A stretch of DNA of 37,604 nucleotides from Mesorhizobium sp. L2C084A000 (GCF_000502875.1 NZ_AYWX01000001.1:236638-274241); one strand, 5' to 3'; numbered from the stretch's first letter, positions 7,867-16,632 are shown. Notes: a model not told the origin generated them from the sequence alone. A program made the numbers and translations.

Positions 7867-8741
7867 GCGCCGTCCAGACCACCTCCCCCAACCCCGGCGA
7901 CATGCGCCGGCACGGCCCCCTGGCGGAGGTCTTTTACTCCCTGCTGCGCTCGCGAACCTTCCTTGTCGGTTTCGCCATCGTGCTGTTCTGGGTTGCCTGT
8001 GCGCTGTTCGGCGAGCATTTCGCACCTTATGATCCACTTGCGGACGACATCATCAACGCGCTGGCGCCGCCCTCTTCCGAACACTGGTTCGGCACCGACC
8101 AGATCGGCCGCGACGTCTTCTCGCGCGTCATCGTCGGTTCGCGCGACATCCTGACCGTCGCACCGCTGGCAACCTTGCTGGCGACAGTGGCCGGCACGGC
8201 GCTCGGCCTCCTTACCGGCTATTTTCGCGGTCTCGTCGACGATGTCGTCAGCCGCATCCTGGAAGCCTTCATGGCGATCCCGGTGGTCATCGTCGCGCTG
8301 CTGGCCATCGTTGCGCTCGGCACCTCGAAGACGACCGTCATCGTCGTCATCGGCCTGAGCTTCGCGCCGATCATCGCGCGCACCGTGCGCTCGGCGGTGC
8401 TGGCCGAGCGCGAACTCGACTATGTCGCCGCCGCACAGCTTCGGCATGAAAGTGCGCTGCATACGATGTTCGTCGAGATCCTGCCCAACGTCATCCCGCC
8501 GATCCTGGTCGAAACCACCGTGCGGCTCGGCTATGCCATTTTCGCCGTCGCCACGCTCTCCTTCATGGGCTTTGGCATCCAGCCGCCCTCGCCCGACTGG
8601 GGGCTGTCGATCTCCAACAATTACGGCATGATCGGCGGCGGCTTCTGGTGGACGGTGCTGTTCGATGCGCTCGCCATCGCTTCGCTGGTGATCGGCGTCA
8701 ATCTGGCGGCCGACGGCGTTCACGGAGCGCTCAATGACTAA
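7863..8741 (+). CDS. ABC transporter permease, DppC/OppC-like
   Basis: Inner-membrane permease of 292 residues. The N-terminal extension FYSLLRSRTFLVGFAIVLFW and the following APYDPLADD...HWFGTDQIGRDVFSRVI block are the hallmark of DppC-type subunits. The coupling loop is RELDYVAAAQLRHESALHTMF, and the C-terminal part ends LAADGVHGALND, matching the usual GDGLRDALDP-style tail. The start overlaps the stop of the previous gene (ATGA), and the end overlaps the ATPase gene by eight bases, so the three are tightly coupled. It pairs with the DppB-like subunit to form the transport channel. Confidence 0.93.
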   Translation: MSAVQTTSPNPGDMRRHGPLAEVFYSLLRSRTFLVGFAIVLFWVACALFGEHFAPYDPLADDIINALAPPSSEHWFGTDQIGRDVFSRVIVGSRDILTVAPLATLLATVAGTALGLLTGYFRGLVDDVVSRILEAFMAIPVVIVALLAIVALGTSKTTVIVVIGLSFAPIIARTVRSAVLAERELDYVAAAQLRHESALHTMFVEILPNVIPPILVETTVRLGYAIFAVATLSFMGFGIQPPSPDWGLSISNNYGMIGGGFWWTVLFDALAIASLVIGVNLAADGVHGALND

Positions 8742-10764
8742 CTCCGCCAAGGCCGGAAACGCACTCGAACTCACCGATCTTTCGGTTGCCTACCGCGTCG
8801 CCGGCCGCAATCGCGCCGTGCTGCGCAACCTCAGCCTCAGCATCGGCCAGGGCGAAGCCTACGGTCTGGTCGGCGAATCCGGTTGCGGCAAGTCGACAGT
8901 GGCGCTCACTGTCGTGCGTTATCTTCCTAGAAACGGTTCGATCACCGGCGGCGCCATCTCCCTCGATGGCCAGAATGTGATGAAGCTGGACGCCGAGGCG
9001 CTCAGGCGGGCGCGCGCGGAAAGCGTCTCCATGGTCTATCAGGACCCGGGCAAGGCGCTGAACCCATCGATCCGCGTCGGCCGTCAGCTGACCGAGATTT
9101 TTGAACTCGGCGGCATCTCGGGACAAGCGGCCACCGACCGGGCGATTGCGATGCTGAACCGCGTGCGCATCTCCGATCCCGTCAGCGTCATGCAGCGCTA
9201 CCCGCATCAGCTTTCCGGCGGCATGCAGCAACGCGTGGCGATTGCCATGGCGCTGGCTAACGATCCCTCGATGCTGATCCTCGACGAGCCGACGACCGGC
9301 CTCGATGCGACGGTGGAAGCCGAAGTGCTCGACCTGATCGCACAGCTCAGGCAGGAACTGTCGGCCTCGATCCTGTTCATCAGCCACAACCTCGCCGTCG
9401 TCTCCAACATGTGCGACCGGGTCGGCGTGCTCTATGCCGGCATGCTGGTCGAGGAAGGGCCGACGGAGGTCGTCTTCAACGATCCGCGCCATCCCTACAC
9501 CGTAGCCTTGCTGCGCTGCCTGCCGCGCGGTGGCCAACGCAAGGATCAGGGCCGGCTCGACACCATTCCGGGTTTCCTGCCCGGCATTGGTGCCGACATC
9601 AAGGGCTGCGCCTTCGCCGATCGCTGCGCGCTCGCCGACAACCGCTGCCGCAACGAATTGCCGCCGCTCTACGATCTGGGCGGCCGGCTGTCGCGCTGCT
9701 TCCATCACGACAAGGCGCAGGCGCTGCCGCGCGCGACACCGAGCGATGTGGCGCCCGCACCAAAGGCGGCAGCCGCACCGGTGCTGCGCGTCGCCGGACT
9801 GAACAAGACCTATGCCAGCCATGGCCATGCACTGCGCGCCGTCAAGGACGTGTCGCTCGATTTGCGACCCGGCGAAACGCTCGGGCTGGTCGGCGAGTCC
9901 GGCAGCGGCAAGACGACCTTCGCCAGGCTGCTGCTCGGCCTGGTGCCGCCCGACGACGGCGGCACCATCGAGCTGGAAGGCAAGGCGCTGGCGCCACGGC
10001 TGGAGAACCGCAGCGACGACCAGATCAAGGCGATGCAGATCGTCTTCCAGAATCCGGATTCCGCACTCAACCGCTCGCATTCGATCCGCCACCTGATCGG
10101 CCGCGCGCTGAAGCGGCTGGCGGGCCTCTCCGGCAAGGCGCTGGAGGCTCGTCTCAACGACCTCGTCCGCTCGGTGCGGCTCACAGACCGGCATCTTGCC
10201 GTCAAGCCACGCCAGCTTTCGGGCGGCCTGAAGCAGCGCGTTGCCATCGCGCGCGCCTTCGCTGGCGATCCGCGCATCGTCGTCTGCGACGAGCCGACCT
10301 CGGCGCTCGACGTGTCGGTACAGGCAGCGATCCTCAATCTGCTCGCCGACCTGCAATCCAAGGAAGACGTCAGCTACATCTTCATCTCGCACGACCTTGC
10401 CGTGGTGCGTTACCTCTCCGACAAGATCGCCGTACTTTATCTCGGCCGCATCATGGAACTAGGACCGTCGGAAGACGTCTTTTCCGGCCCGCATCATCCC
10501 TATACCGAAGCGCTGCTGTCGGCCGTGCCCAAACTCGACCAGACCGAGACGGCGCGTATTCGTCTCGATGGCGAAATCCCCAGCGCCACCAACCCGCCGT
10601 CGGGCTGCGTGTTCCACACGCGTTGCCCGCGCAAGATCGGCCCGATCTGCGAACAGCAGGAGCCGCCACTCAGCGAAGCCCAGCCCGGCCATTCGATCCG
10701 CTGCCACATTCCTTACGCCGAACTGGCTAGGCTGCAGAGGGCGGTCGCAACCGAGCCGGCATAG
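8734..10764 (+). CDS. Fused double ABC ATPase, DppD-DppF type
   Basis: Cytoplasmic ATPase of 676 residues joining the two nucleotide-binding domains that many importers encode separately. Domain 1 has Walker A GESGCGKST (47-55), signature LSGGMQQR (160-167) and Walker B LILDEPT (181-187), followed by the oligopeptide/dipeptide ATPase C-terminal cysteine-rich tail (CAFADRCALADNRC). Domain 2 has Walker A GESGSGKTT (about 387), signature LSGGLKQR (about 494) and CDEPTSALD, again with a cysteine-bearing tail CVFHTRCPRKIGPICEQ. The paired cysteines resemble the Fe-S or metal-binding tail known for DppD-like ATPases. It is the last gene of the importer operon; the next gene is on the opposite strand. 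Confidence 0.94.
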   Translation: MTNSAKAGNALELTDLSVAYRVAGRNRAVLRNLSLSIGQGEAYGLVGESGCGKSTVALTVVRYLPRNGSITGGAISLDGQNVMKLDAEALRRARAESVSMVYQDPGKALNPSIRVGRQLTEIFELGGISGQAATDRAIAMLNRVRISDPVSVMQRYPHQLSGGMQQRVAIAMALANDPSMLILDEPTTGLDATVEAEVLDLIAQLRQELSASILFISHNLAVVSNMCDRVGVLYAGMLVEEGPTEVVFNDPRHPYTVALLRCLPRGGQRKDQGRLDTIPGFLPGIGADIKGCAFADRCALADNRCRNELPPLYDLGGRLSRCFHHDKAQALPRATPSDVAPAPKAAAAPVLRVAGLNKTYASHGHALRAVKDVSLDLRPGETLGLVGESGSGKTTFARLLLGLVPPDDGGTIELEGKALAPRLENRSDDQIKAMQIVFQNPDSALNRSHSIRHLIGRALKRLAGLSGKALEARLNDLVRSVRLTDRHLAVKPRQLSGGLKQRVAIARAFAGDPRIVVCDEPTSALDVSVQAAILNLLADLQSKEDVSYIFISHDLAVVRYLSDKIAVLYLGRIMELGPSEDVFSGPHHPYTEALLSAVPKLDQTETARIRLDGEIPSATNPPSGCVFHTRCPRKIGPICEQQEPPLSEAQPGHSIRCHIPYAELARLQRAVATEPA

Positions 10765-10790
10765 CGCTGTCGCTCGCGTGGCTTGGCCGG

Positions 10791-11693
10791 TCAGATCTGC
10801 CCGGCCATGCCGAGGGAACGGTCACCTTCCGAAAAGCCCTGAACTTCAGCCCAGTCCCTGGCCAGCGTGCGCAGCCCGGTGAGCGCGACATCCAGGACAT
10901 CCGAAGACACGGGATTCGAGGGATAGGCGAGGTAGATTGGCCGCTGGAATACCGGTGTGTTGTCGATGCGCCGCATCTCACCGCGCTCGATATGGCCGCT
11001 GACGGCGCTGAGCGGCAGATAGGCGGCGGCTTGCTGCGACAGGACATGCTGGAGGCCGATGAAGACCAGCCCGGCCGATATGGCCGGCTTGACCATGCCG
11101 GCAAAGGCGCGGTCGTGCTCGATGCGGAATTCCAGTCCCCAGTCCATCAGGATATAGTTTTCGGTCCATGGCTTGGTCTGTGCGGCGTGCTGGACGAGCA
11201 CGACCTGATCGACGGCCAGCGTCTCGTAGACAATGCCGGGATGCGGTCGCGGAAGATAGAGGATGCAGATGTCGAGCAGGCCTTCTGCCAGCTGGTCGAT
11301 CGCCAGATCCGGGAAACTGCCTTCAAGCCGCAGCGCCACGTTCGGCCGCCTGGCGCGCATCCACTCGACCCAGGGCGAGGTGATGCGGTCCCAGAGATAG
11401 GCCGGCGCGGTCAGCCGCAGCAAGGTTTCGTAGCCATCGGGAACGGCGATATCCTGCCGTGATTGCTCCCAGGTGCGGGTGATGGACGATGCGTGCGGCA
11501 GGAATTGCCGGCCGGCCGGCGTCAGCGTGACGCCATCGCGGTCGCGCACGAACAGCCGGCGTCCCAACTGATCCTCCAGTCCCCTGATCCGCGCACTGAC
11601 CGTGGACTGGGCGAGGTTGAGCCGGCTGGCCGCGACGGTAAAGCTGCCATGGGTGGCGACTTCGAGAAAGCTGCGCAGATTCTCAGTGTCCAT
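10791..11693 (-). CDS. LysR-family regulator of the paralogous binding-protein operon
   Basis: LysR-type regulator of 300 residues. The N-terminal helix-turn-helix is MDTENLRSFLEVATHGSFTV followed by ASRLNLAQSTVSARIRGLE, then an effector-binding domain. The ATG at 11693 is preferred over an in-frame one at 11708 because GAGGTG precedes it and the longer form would run into the palindrome at 11707-11721. It is divergent from the binding-protein gene at 11807 and convergent with the importer operon ending at 10764. It likely regulates 11807-15193, and through the similar palindrome at 5131 perhaps the importer as well (inference). Confidence 0.9.
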   Translation of the reverse strand: MDTENLRSFLEVATHGSFTVAASRLNLAQSTVSARIRGLEDQLGRRLFVRDRDGVTLTPAGRQFLPHASSITRTWEQSRQDIAVPDGYETLLRLTAPAYLWDRITSPWVEWMRARRPNVALRLEGSFPDLAIDQLAEGLLDICILYLPRPHPGIVYETLAVDQVVLVQHAAQTKPWTENYILMDWGLEFRIEHDRAFAGMVKPAISAGLVFIGLQHVLSQQAAAYLPLSAVSGHIERGEMRRIDNTPVFQRPIYLAYPSNPVSSDVLDVALTGLRTLARDWAEVQGFSEGDRSLGMAGQI

Positions 11694-11706
11694 ACCCACC
11701 TCTTGC

Positions 11707-11721
11707 ATCGAAAATTTCGAT
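11707..11721. promoter_or_regulatory. LysR box, T-N11-A palindrome
   Basis: ATCGAAAATTTCGAT is a perfect interrupted palindrome (seven-base arms around a central A) that fits the LysR T-N11-A rule. It lies between the divergent LysR gene (start 11693) and the binding-protein gene (start 11807), the usual place for the recognition site of a LysR regulator. Confidence 0.72.
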
Positions 11722-11806
11722 GACCCCTATCAAAAAATATCGCTTTCCGGCGGCAGTCAACAATGAACTAGATGACTGAATCCCAAGACAAGCGAGGAAT
11801 CCAGCC

Positions 11807-13462
11807 ATGCCCAAGCATTTCCGGATGATCGACAACGCTCGCAGAACGCTCACTGCAATCGAAAATTCCGCTGTCGACGAATTGCTGGCCGGCAGGATGG
11901 GCCGGCGCGACTTCCTGCGCCATGGCAGCGTGCTTGGCCTCTCCCTGCCGTTCCTGGGCAGCCTTGTCGCAGCAGTTGGCTTCGGTACACAGCAGGCACG
12001 CGCCGAGGGCAAGCCGGGCGGCACGGTGCGCGCCGGCGTGGCGACGCCGGGCGGCGCCATCGATCCCGTCACCTACTATGACAGCGGCAGCTATCAGCTG
12101 GTTTTCCAGACCGCCGAGTTTCTCTGCATCACGCAGCCGGACCTCACCTTGAAGCCGGTGCTGGCGGAAAGCTGGGCGCCGAACGAGGACGGCAGCATCT
12201 GGACCTTCAAGCTGCGCAAGGGCGTGAAATTCCACAATGGCGAGGACTTCAAGGCCGACGACGTCGTCGCAACCTTCGATCGGCTGGCCGACCCCAACGG
12301 TGCCTCCAACGCGCTGTCGGTGTTCAAGGGGCTGCTGTCGAAGGGCGGCACCCGGAAGGTCGACGACCACACCGTCGCCTTCCATCTCGATGCGCCGAAT
12401 GGCAGCTTTCCCTATTCGGTGTCGATCGACAACTATAACGCCGTCATCCTGCCGGCGAGCTACAAGGGCGACTACGAAAAGACGTTTGAAGGCACCGGGC
12501 CGTTCCGGCTGGAGACCTACACGCCGAAGGTCGGCGCGACCTTCATCCGCAACCCAGACTATTGGGGTGAGAAAGCGCTGCCCGACCGGCTCGAGTTCAA
12601 GTTCTACGGTGACGTGCAACCGCGCATCCTGGCGCTGCAGGCGGGCGAGGTCGACATTCTCGATGCTGTTCCGCTCGATGTCAGCCAGGTCGTGCTGAAC
12701 AGTCCTGATATCACCGTGTTGCGTGTCGCTTCGACCGCGCACCGCCAGCTTCACATGCGCTGCGACACCGGCCCGTTCACCGACAAGCGCGTACGCCAGG
12801 CGCTGGCGCTGTGCATCGACCGCTCCAAGCTGGTCGACGGCTTGTGCCGCGGCATGGCGGCGACCGGGAATGACAGCCCGTTCGCGCCGGCCTTCCCTGC
12901 GACCGACAAGTCGGTGCCGCAACGCGTCCAGGAGATCGCCAAGGCCAAGCAGTTGCTCGAGGCGGCGGGTCTCGCCGAAGGCTTCGACATCACGCTGACC
13001 ACGCTGCGCTATTCCGACATTCCGGGCTATGCGCAATTGTTCCAGAATTTCGCCAAGGAAATCGGTGCCCGCATCTCGCTCAACATCGAGGACCAGGACA
13101 AATATTACGGCAAGGCGGTGTTCGGCCAGTCGGACTGGCTGGACAGCCCGCTCGGCATTACCGACTACGCGCATCGCAGCGTGCCGAACGTGTTTCTCAA
13201 GAGCCCGCTGGTCAGCGACGGCCCGTGGAACGCGGCGCATTTCAAGAGCCCGGCCTATGACGGCATGGTCACCAGCTATCTCAAGGCGCTCGATGTCGGC
13301 GCGCAGCGCGCCGCCGCCTCCGACATCCAGAAACTGCTGCTCGACGAGACGCCTGTCATCTTCAGCTATTTCCCCGATCTGCTGGTGCCGGTGCGCAAGA
13401 ATGTCAGCGGCCTGCCGCCGATCGCGGCCGGCCTGCTGCTCGACCGCGTGTCGTTGAGCTGA
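11807..13462 (+). CDS. Peptide/nickel-type ABC transporter substrate-binding protein (SBP 2), paralogue of SBP 1
   Basis: Family 5 solute-binding protein, 551 residues, with a twin-arginine signal GRRDFLRHG at R33-R34, the same place as in the protein at 5177. The two proteins match along their whole length, for example KLRKGVKFH, YKGDYEK, GTGPFR, GNDSPFA, SVPQR and LDETPVIF/LEETPVIF, so they are a recent-enough duplication. No permease or ATPase gene accompanies this copy; it probably feeds the channel encoded at 6913-10764, widening or altering its ligand range (inference). It is followed closely by a tandem-DUF427 gene and a dehydrogenase gene, presumably one transcript controlled by the divergent LysR. 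Confidence 0.9.
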   Translation: MPKHFRMIDNARRTLTAIENSAVDELLAGRMGRRDFLRHGSVLGLSLPFLGSLVAAVGFGTQQARAEGKPGGTVRAGVATPGGAIDPVTYYDSGSYQLVFQTAEFLCITQPDLTLKPVLAESWAPNEDGSIWTFKLRKGVKFHNGEDFKADDVVATFDRLADPNGASNALSVFKGLLSKGGTRKVDDHTVAFHLDAPNGSFPYSVSIDNYNAVILPASYKGDYEKTFEGTGPFRLETYTPKVGATFIRNPDYWGEKALPDRLEFKFYGDVQPRILALQAGEVDILDAVPLDVSQVVLNSPDITVLRVASTAHRQLHMRCDTGPFTDKRVRQALALCIDRSKLVDGLCRGMAATGNDSPFAPAFPATDKSVPQRVQEIAKAKQLLEAAGLAEGFDITLTTLRYSDIPGYAQLFQNFAKEIGARISLNIEDQDKYYGKAVFGQSDWLDSPLGITDYAHRSVPNVFLKSPLVSDGPWNAAHFKSPAYDGMVTSYLKALDVGAQRAAASDIQKLLLDETPVIFSYFPDLLVPVRKNVSGLPPIAAGLLLDRVSLS

Positions 13463-13479
13463 TCGTGCCCCAACGCCCG

Positions 13480-14349
13480 ATGACAAAAGAAACAAAACGG
13501 GAGACTACCATTCGCAAGCCTCATTTGCGCGGCCGTGGGCCGCATTTTCCCTTGCTGGACACCCTCGTGCAGTATGAATTCGAGCCGGGCTACATAGCCT
13601 TCACCATGCCGACGCAGAAGCGACTGCGTGTGCAGGTGGGGTCGATGACCGTGGCCGATACGACCAATGCCTTGGTGTTCTACGAATCCGATCACCTGCC
13701 GGTCTACTATTTCCCGATCGGCGACGTTCGCGAGGAATTCCTGCTGCCGAGCAAGACCACGACAGAGGATCCGTTCAAGGGCACAGCCACCCACTATTCG
13801 CTCAACACCGGCATCACGCTGGTCGAGGATGCGGCCTGGCGCTATCTCGATCCGGTCAAGGGCTGTCCGCCGATATCGGACTACATGTCGTTCACCTGGA
13901 GCAAGATGGGCCACTGGTTCGAGGAGGACGAGGAGATCTTCGTCCACGCCCGCGATCCGTTCCGCCGGATCGACTGCCTGCCGTCGTCGCGGCGCGTGCA
14001 GGTCATCCTCGACGGCGAACAGGTCGCCGATTCACGCCGCGGCGTGTTCCTGTTCGAGACCGGCCATCCGGTGCGCCACTATCTGCCGATCGCCGACACG
14101 CGGCTCGATATGTTCGCGCCCAGCCGCTACATCTCGCGTTGTCCTTACAAGGGCATCTCCAGCTATTATCACGTGACGACGAAGGCCAAACGTCACGAGA
14201 ACCTCGTCTGGTATTATCCGGAACCGGTGCACGAGGCAGAGCGCATCAAGGGGCTGGTCTGCTTCCACCACGAACTGGTCGACAAGATCCTGGTCGACGG
14301 CGTCGAAATCCCGAAGGAAGCCACGGCCGCGTCGAGCGGTTATTTCTGA
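13480..14349 (+). CDS. Tandem DUF427 domain protein
   Basis: Predicted cytosolic protein of 289 residues from the ATG at 13480. A GTG at 13465 would add five residues. An ATT at 13510 has GGGAG six bases upstream and may be the true start, since the residues before it are a polar run (TKETKRETT) that looks like translated leader. Two DUF427 copies are visible: first VADTTNALVFYESDHLPVYY with FPIGDVREEFL and DPFKGTATHYS; second VADSRRGVFLFETGHPVRHY with LPIADTRLDMF and CPYKGISSYYH. DUF427 is a small beta-barrel domain with no established biochemical role that I know of; the CPYKG motif in the second copy is typical, while in the first the Cys is replaced by Asp. It lies two bases after the SBP 2 stop (from GTG) and 79 bases before the dehydrogenase gene. 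Confidence 0.82.
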   Translation: MTKETKRETTIRKPHLRGRGPHFPLLDTLVQYEFEPGYIAFTMPTQKRLRVQVGSMTVADTTNALVFYESDHLPVYYFPIGDVREEFLLPSKTTTEDPFKGTATHYSLNTGITLVEDAAWRYLDPVKGCPPISDYMSFTWSKMGHWFEEDEEIFVHARDPFRRIDCLPSSRRVQVILDGEQVADSRRGVFLFETGHPVRHYLPIADTRLDMFAPSRYISRCPYKGISSYYHVTTKAKRHENLVWYYPEPVHEAERIKGLVCFHHELVDKILVDGVEIPKEATAASSGYF

Positions 14350-14428
14350 GCATCGACGCCGCCTGCGCGCGGGCGCTTGATCGAAACACGGCTCAGCCAT
14401 ACCCTCTCCGAGGCAGGGAGGGCACTCG

Positions 14429-15193
14429 ATGGATCTTTTCAAGCTGGATGGCGATGTCGCGCTGGTCACCGGCGCCGGTAGCGGCATCGGCCAGGCAATC
14501 GCGATCGGGCTCGCCGAGGCAGGTGCCGACGTCGCCTGTTTCGGCCATACATCGAAGGGTGGGCTGGACGAGACCGCGCACCGAATCGCGGCACTCGGCC
14601 GCAAAGCGCTGGTGCTGACCGGTACAGTGACATCGCAGAGCGATCTCGCGGCTGCGATCGATCGCGTTGAGAGCGAACTCGGTGCGCTCACCGTCGCCGT
14701 CAACAATGCCGGCATAGCCGGCTCCGAACCCGCCGAGACGATGCCGCTGGAGACATGGCAGAAGGTTCACGACGTCAATGTCGCCGGCGTGTTCCTGTCC
14801 TGTCAGGCCGAAGCGCGCAAGATGTTGGTGCGAGGCAAGGGCTCGATCATCAACATCGCCTCGATGTCGGGCACCATCGTCAACCGCGGCCTGACGCAGG
14901 CGCACTACAACTCTTCGAAGGCCGCCGTCATCCACATGTCGAAGAGCTTCGCCATGGAGTGGGCCGATCGCGGCCTGCGCGTCAATGTCGTCAGTCCGGG
15001 CTACACGCTGACGCCGATGAACAAGCGGCCGGAGGTGGCGAAAGAAGTGAAGATCTTCAAGCGCGACACGCCGATGGGGCGCATGGCGGCGCCGGAGGAT
15101 ATGGTCGGGCCGACGGTGTTCCTCGCCAGCCGCGCAGCGAGCTTCGTCACCGGCCTCGACCTGATTGTCGATGGCGGCTACGTCTGCTGGTAA
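14429..15193 (+). CDS. Short-chain dehydrogenase/reductase (classical SDR)
   Basis: NAD(P)-dependent oxidoreductase of 254 residues with a Rossmann fold. Features: TGAGSGIG cofactor loop (14-21), NNAG (92-95), catalytic S145 in NIASMSG, Y160 and K164 in YNSSK, and the closing VTGLDLIVDGGY. Such enzymes interconvert an alcohol and a ketone; the substrate here is unknown. An alternative GTG or ATG further upstream was not needed: GGCAGGGAGGG precedes the ATG at a fair distance. It ends the operon that starts with SBP 2 and probably acts on the imported compound or a breakdown product (inference). Confidence 0.92.
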   Translation: MDLFKLDGDVALVTGAGSGIGQAIAIGLAEAGADVACFGHTSKGGLDETAHRIAALGRKALVLTGTVTSQSDLAAAIDRVESELGALTVAVNNAGIAGSEPAETMPLETWQKVHDVNVAGVFLSCQAEARKMLVRGKGSIINIASMSGTIVNRGLTQAHYNSSKAAVIHMSKSFAMEWADRGLRVNVVSPGYTLTPMNKRPEVAKEVKIFKRDTPMGRMAAPEDMVGPTVFLASRAASFVTGLDLIVDGGYVCW

Positions 15194-15613
15194 GAGCTCA
15201 GCTTCGCCTGCAGTCTGAATTTGTACGTCTCGCGAAGCGTTAGTCGTTGCGCGACATGAACCTTGGTATATATAATTTCATCCTATGAAACGGCCTTGGC
15301 GAGATGGGGCTTACCAGGCGGGTAGCCGAGATCATAGGACCTTGATGGCTCGCACCTTGCAGGGGCGCCGCAGGACTGGCAATCGATCCGCAGATGACCG
15401 CTCCCGCAGCGATCCGTCGGCAGCCATGACGCCGACACTCCAATCCTGTCCCATCATCACCAGAATTGAGCACCATCTTGCCTGCGCTGGCCAAAGCCGG
15501 GGCAACAATTTGGCGCCGACGGCCTTGCGCAAAGACCAGCCTTTCCAACACAATCAAGAAAAGCCGCAAGAAGGGAACGAACGATAATTTTCACAGCTTG
15601 AAGGAGAACAAGC
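15194..15613. other. 420-bp intergenic region before tmoX
   Basis: No convincing gene was found here; the short open frames on both strands look random. It should hold the tmoX promoter. Two weak elements are visible: an interrupted palindrome TTTCAT-CCT-ATGAAA at 15276-15290, and a TTTCAC half-site at 15589-15594 that resembles half of the island dyad described at 21188. AAGGAG at 15601-15606 is the tmoX ribosome site. Confidence 0.5.
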
Positions 15614-16588
15614 ATGTCACTTCGCAGTGTGATTTCGAACTTAACAATGGGAGCCTTCGCGCTTGCCGCCGCAAGTGCGCTTACATCACCGGCTTACGCA
15701 GCCGCGCCGGAATCGAACGACCCGATCAAGATCGCGCTGTTCGACTGGACCAGCGTCAATCTCAACGCCAAGATCCTCGGCGGCATCCTGGAAAAGCTCG
15801 GTTATACCGTCGAATATCCGACCGCCGACTACCTCTCCAGCCTGACCACCGGCCTCACCAATGGCGATCTCGATGTCGGCCTGGAATTCTGGGACACGAC
15901 CGCCGGCGAAGCCATGAAAGCCTCCGATGCGACCGGACAGACCGAACGGCTCGGCAAGCTCGGACCCAAGGCCAAGGAAGAGTGGTGGTTTCCCGAATAC
16001 ATGAAGGAGAAGTGCCCGGGCCTGCCCAACTGGGAAGCGCTGAAAGACCCGAAGTGTGCCGAGGCCTTCTCGACGGCGGAGACCGCACCGAAGGGGCGCT
16101 ACCTCGGTGGCCCGGTGACATGGGAAGGCTTTGACGACGAGCGCGTCGAGGCGCTGAAACTGCCGTTCACCGTCATCCATGCCGGCACCGACGCGGCGAT
16201 GTTCGCCGAACTCGATTCCGCCTATCAGCGCAAGGCGCCGATCATGCTGTGGATCTATTCGCCGCACTGGGCGCCGGCCAAGTACAAGGGCGAATGGGTT
16301 GAATTCCCCGAATACACGCCCGAGTGCTACAACGACCCGAAATGGGGCGTGAACCCCGATGCCAAATATGATTGCGGCAAGCCGCATGGCGAGATCTGGA
16401 AGTACTCCTGGGCCGGCATGAAGGACAAATGGCCGGTCGCCTACAAGGTGGCGAAGGCCTACACGGTCGACACCGACGAACTCAACAAGATGAGCGGCGA
16501 GATCGATCTCGGCGGCAAGACGCCGGAAGACGTCGCCGCCGCCTGGATCGCCGCCCACGAGGCCGACTGGAAAGCCTGGGCGCAGTGA
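15614..16588 (+). CDS. tmoX: Trimethylamine N-oxide/betaine ABC transporter substrate-binding protein, TmoX-like
   Basis: Periplasmic solute-binding protein of the OpuAC/ProX class, 324 residues, with a Sec signal peptide ending near SPAYAAA (about residue 30). A set of aromatic residues suited to cation-pi binding of a trimethylated head group is visible: W45 (FDWTS), W93 (EFWDTT), W124-W125 (EEWWFPEY, with E123 near), W213 and W219 (LWIYSPHW). This spacing resembles the TMAO-binding protein TmoX of marine Ruegeria. The gene order binding protein, ATPase, double permease and then tmm matches the tmoXVW-tmm arrangement known there. A choline, glycine betaine or proline betaine binder is the alternative. 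The ATG has AAGGAG seven bases upstream. Confidence 0.78.
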   Translation: MSLRSVISNLTMGAFALAAASALTSPAYAAAPESNDPIKIALFDWTSVNLNAKILGGILEKLGYTVEYPTADYLSSLTTGLTNGDLDVGLEFWDTTAGEAMKASDATGQTERLGKLGPKAKEEWWFPEYMKEKCPGLPNWEALKDPKCAEAFSTAETAPKGRYLGGPVTWEGFDDERVEALKLPFTVIHAGTDAAMFAELDSAYQRKAPIMLWIYSPHWAPAKYKGEWVEFPEYTPECYNDPKWGVNPDAKYDCGKPHGEIWKYSWAGMKDKWPVAYKVAKAYTVDTDELNKMSGEIDLGGKTPEDVAAAWIAAHEADWKAWAQ

Positions 16589-16608
16589 TCGTTCCGACTG
16601 GAAAATGA

Positions 16609-16632
16609 GACCGGCTGCTTGAGCAGTCGGTC
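16609..16632 (+). other. RNA hairpin between tmoX and tmoV
   Basis: GACCGGCTGC and GCAGTCGGTC can pair as a 10-bp stem (one G-U pair) around TTGA. It has no T-run and lies just after the binding-protein gene, as does the hairpin at 6869. A role in holding binding-protein mRNA above that of the downstream genes is likely. Confidence 0.6.

Noticed and set aside
8731..10392. 553-residue open frame antisense to the fused ATPase
   Set aside because: The plus strand encodes textbook ABC ATPase motifs over the same stretch; the antisense product is His/Arg/Gly-rich and has no recognisable domain.
11768..13495. 575-residue open frame antisense to SBP 2
   Set aside because: A shadow arising from high GC third positions; the same effect appears opposite many genes here.
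15276..15290. TTTCAT-CCT-ATGAAA dyad as another copy of the island operator
   Set aside because: The half-sites are in the opposite arrangement (TTTCA outside-in versus GAAA-N4-TTTC) and the flanks do not match, so it is not counted as the same motif.
15285..15587. 100-residue open frame in the tmoX upstream region
   Set aside because: No ribosome site, no domain, Arg/Ser-rich composition; treated as non-coding.
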